Source: Halococcus agarilyticus (lineage in GTDB: Archaea > Halobacteriota > Halobacteria > Halobacteriales > Halococcaceae). From it: a stretch of DNA of 64,000 nt. Below, in pieces: positions 60,158-64,000 of this stretch; position 1 is the first letter of the stretch; each line of letters opens with the position of its first letter. The stretch lies in the NCBI RefSeq assembly GCF_000334895.1, contig NZ_BAFM01000001.1, positions 248,001-312,000 of the forward strand. Direction: 5' to 3'. A model generated the notes under the pieces. The model was not told the origin of the DNA and did no database searches. It was given only the letters and a program-made list of their open reading frames with translations. The translations under genes were made by a program, and so were the position numbers.

Positions 60158-62359
60158 ATGGCAACCAATGTAGCTCAGTCGGGGGACCCGAGCGAGTCGA
60201 CGGACGACTACATCTTGGAGGTGTCGAACGCGGAGGTCATGTTCGACATGGATCGGGGCCAGTCGCGGGTGTTGGACAACGTCAGCATCGACATCGAACG
60301 CGGGGAGGCCATGGGGATCGTCGGGGAGAGCGGCAGCGGGAAGTCGATGTTCGCCTCGGCGCTTCTGGACGCCGTCGTCGACCCCGGTCAGCTCCGGGGA
60401 GAGATCATGTACCACCCGAAAGACGGCCCGTCGGTGGATCTGACGACCCTGAGTACGGACGAGGTCTCGAACTACCGGGGGGAGGAGCTGGCGATGGTTC
60501 TCCAGGGCGCACAGAGCGCGTTCAACCCCACGATGACCATCCGCGGGCACTTCGAGGAGACGCTGATCGCCCACAACGAGGACGTCGAGGAGGGGCTGTC
60601 GAGGGCCAGACAGCTGCTGTCCGATCTCTACTTGCAGGCGGATCAGGTGCTCGATTCGTATCCACACGAACTCAGCGGGGGGATGAAACAGCGCGCGCTC
60701 ATCGCACTGAGTCTGGTCCTCAACCCGAGCGTGCTGGTGATGGACGAGCCCACGGCTGCGTTGGACCTCCTGATGCAGCGGTCCATCGTCAGCCTCCTCA
60801 ACGAGATCAGGGAGGAGTACGACATCACCATGCTGTTCATCACCCACGACATCTCCCTCGTCTCCGACATCTCCGATCGGATCGCCGTGATGTACGCCTT
60901 CGAGTTCATCGAAATCGGGACGCCCGAAGACACCCTACAGAACCCGTCACATCCGTACACGCGTGCGCTCGTGAACGCGATACCGAACCTGGACACCTCC
61001 ATCGACGAGATGCAGCCGATCGCCGGGTCCAGTCCGGACCCGGTCGAGACCCTGAAGGGGTGTTCGTACCACCCACGCTGCCCCCTGGCCGACGATCGCT
61101 GTCGCTCGGAGGACCCCGGACTGCTGGATGTCGACGAGACCCACGCCGCGGCGTGCTTCTACCGGGACGAAGCCAGGGAGGAGATCCCGCTCGTCAGCGA
61201 GCGCGAAGGGACGGGCGTCGAGGACCGTTCGGCGGGTTCGAGCGTCTCGTCCGAACCCCGATCCGATGAACCCGTGGTGTCGCTCGACGACGTGGAGGTG
61301 CACTTCGAGAACAGTCGCCTGTTCGGGCTGGCACGCTCCAACACGGTGAAGGCGGTCGACGGTGTCTCCCTCGACATATACGAGAACGACGTCGTGGTGC
61401 TGGTCGGCGAGAGCGGGTGCGGAAAGACGACGCTCGGGAAGACGGCCATCGGGCTGCAGCGACCGACGGCCGGAACCGTTTCGTATCGCGGCCAGGACAT
61501 CCAGGAGACGAAAGGACAGAGCCTCCCCCTGCTGCACCGGCTCGGGAGAAACGGCGATCGAGAGGAGACGATCCCGTTCAAAACCATCCGTCGGGCGCTC
61601 CAGATCATTCATCAGGATCCCGGATCCGCGCTCAACTCGAACCACACGGTCGATCGGATCCTCTCCGAACCGCTGAAGCGATGGAACCCCGATCTGGATC
61701 GCGAGGACCGTCGTGCGCGGATCCACGCGATGCTGGAGCGGGTGGGAATCACGCCGACCGAGGACTACATCACGCGGTACCCGTTCCAACTGAGCGGCGG
61801 CGAGGCACAGCGGGTGGCGCTCATCCGTGCACTGCTCGTCAGTCCGGACATGATCCTCGCCGACGAGGCCGTGAGCGCGCTCGACGTCTCACTGCGGGTC
61901 GAGACCATGAACCTGATGCTCGATCTGCAGGAGTACTTCAACACGTCCTACCTGTTTATCTCGCACAACCTGGCGAACGCGCGGTATCTCGCCACGAAGG
62001 CGAACGGTCGCATCGGTATCATGTACCTCGGAGAGCTCGTCGAGATCGGTCCCGTCGACCAGATCATCAACGATCCACAGCACCCGTACACCAAGGCGCT
62101 TCACTGGGCCACGCCCGATCTGTTCGAAACCGAGATGGAGTCCCCCCCTGTCCGCGGTCTCGACATCCCGGATCCCTCCGACCAGCCGGACGGGTGTAGT
62201 TTCCACACCCGATGCCCGGAGGCGAGGGAGGTCTGCAAGAAACAGGATCCGGCACTGGAATCCGGCGACAACCCCCATGCTGCAGCGTGCTTCCGCACGG
62301 TCGAGGACCACGAGTACTGGGACAGCCCCGAGCTCGGTGAAGCGGGGAGTGGCGACTGA
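60158..62359 (+). CDS. Fused double ABC ATPase (DppD-DppF type)
   Basis: 733-aa protein joining both ATPase subunits of a Dpp/Opp importer, normally separate genes. First domain: Walker A GIVGESGSGKSMF (~residue 50), LSGGMKQRALIAL, Walker B LVMDEPTAALDL, and a C-terminal CSYHPRCPLADDRC motif (~310). Second domain: LVGESGCGKTTLGKT (~430), LSGGEAQRVALIRALL, Walker B ILADEAVSALDV (Ala for the usual Pro), and CSFHTRCPEAREVCKKQ. The Cys-rich tails are the Opp/Dpp C-terminal signature. ATG at 60158 is positioned by the TATA. Same strand as the binding-protein gene, opposite to the permeases. Confidence 0.94.
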   Translation: MATNVAQSGDPSESTDDYILEVSNAEVMFDMDRGQSRVLDNVSIDIERGEAMGIVGESGSGKSMFASALLDAVVDPGQLRGEIMYHPKDGPSVDLTTLSTDEVSNYRGEELAMVLQGAQSAFNPTMTIRGHFEETLIAHNEDVEEGLSRARQLLSDLYLQADQVLDSYPHELSGGMKQRALIALSLVLNPSVLVMDEPTAALDLLMQRSIVSLLNEIREEYDITMLFITHDISLVSDISDRIAVMYAFEFIEIGTPEDTLQNPSHPYTRALVNAIPNLDTSIDEMQPIAGSSPDPVETLKGCSYHPRCPLADDRCRSEDPGLLDVDETHAAACFYRDEAREEIPLVSEREGTGVEDRSAGSSVSSEPRSDEPVVSLDDVEVHFENSRLFGLARSNTVKAVDGVSLDIYENDVVVLVGESGCGKTTLGKTAIGLQRPTAGTVSYRGQDIQETKGQSLPLLHRLGRNGDREETIPFKTIRRALQIIHQDPGSALNSNHTVDRILSEPLKRWNPDLDREDRRARIHAMLERVGITPTEDYITRYPFQLSGGEAQRVALIRALLVSPDMILADEAVSALDVSLRVETMNLMLDLQEYFNTSYLFISHNLANARYLATKANGRIGIMYLGELVEIGPVDQIINDPQHPYTKALHWATPDLFETEMESPPVRGLDIPDPSDQPDGCSFHTRCPEAREVCKKQDPALESGDNPHAAACFRTVEDHEYWDSPELGEAGSGD

Positions 62360-62444
62360 GGGTGTCGCAATGACGCCATCTCGCCGCTCGACCGAGCGTC
62401 GAACCGTGCGCCCAGCGCCGGGGGCGGCGTTCGAATAGCCGACG

Positions 62445-62669
62445 ATGGGTGTCATCAGTGGGTTTCTGGACGAACTCTGTCAGTTCACGATCCAGCTGCG
62501 GGTGCTTCTCGTCGCCTCCCTGTTCGGGATCGGCCTCACTCTCGTCCTGTTCGTCGTGGGTGATTTCAGCAGGGCGACGAACGTCATCATAGTTCTGAAC
62601 CTCGCCGGGCTGGTCCCGCTGTCCCTGTTTTCCGGTCTCGTCCTCCTCCGGTGTCGGCGGCGGATCTGA
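62445..62669 (+). CDS. Small two-helix membrane protein
   Basis: Unrecognised 74-aa protein with two hydrophobic helices (LLVASLFGIGLTLVLFVVGD and VIIVLNLAGLVPLSLFSGLV) and an Arg-rich end. It lies 85 bases after the fused ATPase gene. No family or partner identified; coding status rests on helix content and a start after a short gap. Confidence 0.45.
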   Translation: MGVISGFLDELCQFTIQLRVLLVASLFGIGLTLVLFVVGDFSRATNVIIVLNLAGLVPLSLFSGLVLLRCRRRI

Positions 62670-62777
62670 TCGGATCACCGACGAGCACGTGCGTGATTCT
62701 CCCCCGAACCGGCATCGAACGATCGTGATCGCGGCGTCGGATACGGGTCGACCGGTGGCTTCGAACCGTGAGGTGGA

Positions 62778-62790
62778 CAAAACGCTTTTG
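62778..62790 (+). promoter_or_regulatory. Promoter palindrome upstream of the Dyp-like gene
   Basis: CAAAA-CGC-TTTTG palindrome ending 25 bases before the ATG at 62815; the CTTTTG half can serve as TATA element. Confidence 0.4.
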
Positions 62791-62814
62791 ATAGCATGAC
62801 TGTAAAGGACACAC

Positions 62815-64000
62815 ATGGACCCGGATCGGGAGCGAGAAATTCCGCGGCGACAGTTCGTGCGATCCGCAGTGGCCATCGGGGGGGCGACTGCCCTGTCGGC
62901 GTGTCTGAACCGCGAGAGGTCGATGTTGCCCGGCGACGAGACGGACGAGCCGACGGGATCGGCTCCCGAGACCGGAAACAGCTCCCCGGCAGCGTCCCGG
63001 TCTTTCCCCCGCGGCGATCCGTCGGCCGTTCCCGACGCACAACACCGGTGGAACCAGTATCTCGTGGTGGACGCCGCGGGAAACACGGTCCCGCCACAGC
63101 ACCAGCTCGTCCTCGGTCTTTCGTACGACGGATCCTCCCCCCCGACAGCGGGGGAGCGCGAGGAGGTCGACGCCGCCTTTCGCACGCTCACCGAAGCCTT
63201 TCAATGGGGAACCGGTGGTGACGCTACTGCGACGTTCAACCGGGGATTGCTCTCCCTGATCGGCTACGCTCCCAGCTACTTCGAGCAGGTCGGAGGGGTT
63301 CCCGACCGACTGATGCGCCCCGAGACGATGCTGGAGCGGGTCGGCGAGGACCCGTCGAAGACCGACGGGTTCGATGCGGTCGTGATCCTGACGAGCGACA
63401 TCGGGTCGGCGGTGCTCGCCGCCGAACAGGCGCTCCTCGGCGAGCGAGAGCGGGTCAACGGAGTCACAGTCGAGGGCTCCATCGAGGACGTTCTCTCGGT
63501 GTCCGAGCGACGGACCGGGTTCGCCGGAGCCGGGTTGCCCGCGGACAAGCTCGACGAGGAGCGGATCCCCGAACAGGCCCCCCTCTCAATGGGGTTCAAG
63601 TCCGCGTTCAAGGACAGCCTTCCCAGCGAGGACGGCGTGACGATCGCGGAGGGATCCTTCGCCGGCGGGACGACGCTGGCACTGTCACGGCTGCGGATCG
63701 AACTCGATCGCTGGTACGGACAGTCACACGAGGAACGGGTCGGGGAGATGTTCTGTCCCGCACACGATCCCGAGGAGGTCGGACCCGTGGGCCGGAACCT
63801 GGGCGACGACAGCGGCATCACCGAATCCGACGTCGAGAAGATCCCCGAACACGCCGCGGAACACGACCGGATCGGCCACTCCCAGAAGGTGGCGACCAGC
63901 CGTGACGAGGAGTTCGAGCCACGAGTGCTCCGCCGCTCCGAGGGGTTCGCGACGGACGCCCACCAGCACGTGGGGTTCAACTTCTCGTCGGTGCAGCGGG
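62815..64000 (+). CDS. Dyp-type peroxidase-like protein, exported (3' end beyond the window)
   Basis: Open to the end of the window (395 codons seen, no stop). Heme-peroxidase-like protein of a haloarchaeal Dyp-related group. Seen: a signal with RRQFVRSAVAIGGATALSAC (twin-Arg and a lipobox-like Cys near residue 30), PQHQLVLGLSYDGS, QWYGQ-like RWYGQSHEERVGEMFCPAHD near residue 300, a heme-ligand candidate His in DRIGHSQKVATSRDEEFE near 345, and VLRRSEGF...HVGFNFSSVQR matching the RRGYS...GLhFvSfQ end of Dyp enzymes. Activity and cargo unknown. It is last in the window after the importer genes and may be unrelated to them. Confidence 0.8.
   Translation, partial: MDPDREREIPRRQFVRSAVAIGGATALSACLNRERSMLPGDETDEPTGSAPETGNSSPAASRSFPRGDPSAVPDAQHRWNQYLVVDAAGNTVPPQHQLVLGLSYDGSSPPTAGEREEVDAAFRTLTEAFQWGTGGDATATFNRGLLSLIGYAPSYFEQVGGVPDRLMRPETMLERVGEDPSKTDGFDAVVILTSDIGSAVLAAEQALLGERERVNGVTVEGSIEDVLSVSERRTGFAGAGLPADKLDEERIPEQAPLSMGFKSAFKDSLPSEDGVTIAEGSFAGGTTLALSRLRIELDRWYGQSHEERVGEMFCPAHDPEEVGPVGRNLGDDSGITESDVEKIPEHAAEHDRIGHSQKVATSRDEEFEPRVLRRSEGFATDAHQHVGFNFSSVQR

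Overview
The window looks like a chromosomal segment of a halophilic archaeon (class Halobacteria). The DNA is GC-rich and the proteins are acidic. Many genes start directly at, or within a few bases of, the predicted transcription start, with a TATA element 25-31 bases before the ATG. Family content points the same way: halocyanin, UPF0179, DUF5820, phosphomevalonate decarboxylase, the fused 3-hydroxyacyl-CoA dehydrogenase/enoyl-CoA hydratase, and a tRNA intron with a bulge-helix-bulge. The genus cannot be fixed from sequence reading alone.

Layout. 1-4.8 kb: small housekeeping and metal genes (NicO-type transporter, DUF309, NUDIX, AstE/AspA-type deacylase, cupin, UPF0179, 2Fe-2S ferredoxin, DUF5820). 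5.0-12.8 kb: a four-gene operon with two PrkA-type kinases, a YeaH/YhbH vWA protein and SpoVR, a conserved stress-linked set. 12.8-16.9 kb: MATE exporter with its TetR regulator, a short DUF422 carotenoid-type membrane protein, CspA, an intron-containing tRNA-Glu(UUC), and an HNH endonuclease directly upstream of that tRNA. 17-20.3 kb: beta-oxidation genes. 20.5-26.2 kb: an eight-gene operon for a cytochrome b6/Rieske/halocyanin complex plus a divergent membrane gene. 26.4-31.5 kb: endonuclease III, a DJ-1/PfpI protein, phosphomevalonate decarboxylase bracketed by two inverted copies of a ~105-base repeat, an NDH-2-like flavoprotein and a Thr-rich lipoprotein.

31.5-46.9 kb is rich in CoA-ester metabolism: two SDRs (one of 2,4-dienoyl-CoA reductase type), two acyl-CoA dehydrogenases (one without the usual catalytic Glu), a CaiB/BaiF CoA-transferase, thiolase, acyl-CoA synthetase, an MBL hydrolase, a biotin-dependent carboxyltransferase, an R2lox-like di-metal oxidase, a BKACE enzyme and an enoyl-CoA hydratase. 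An AT-richer insert (about 42.06-43.37 kb) with two small membrane proteins interrupts it. 46.9-49.0 kb holds no intact gene and looks decayed.

49.0-62.4 kb is a self-contained catabolic locus: IclR regulator, Gfo/Idh/MocA dehydrogenase, LarA-like nickel-pincer isomerase, FAH-family hydrolase, intracellular GH29 alpha-L-fucosidase, and a complete oligopeptide/oligosaccharide-type ABC importer (Tat lipoprotein binding protein, two permeases, and a fused double ATPase). I read it as uptake and breakdown of fucosylated glycans through the non-phosphorylated (diketo-hydrolase) route, with the LarA-like enzyme acting on the product lactate or on a sugar acid. This is the best candidate for an undescribed system here. 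The window ends inside a Tat-exported Dyp-type peroxidase-like gene.
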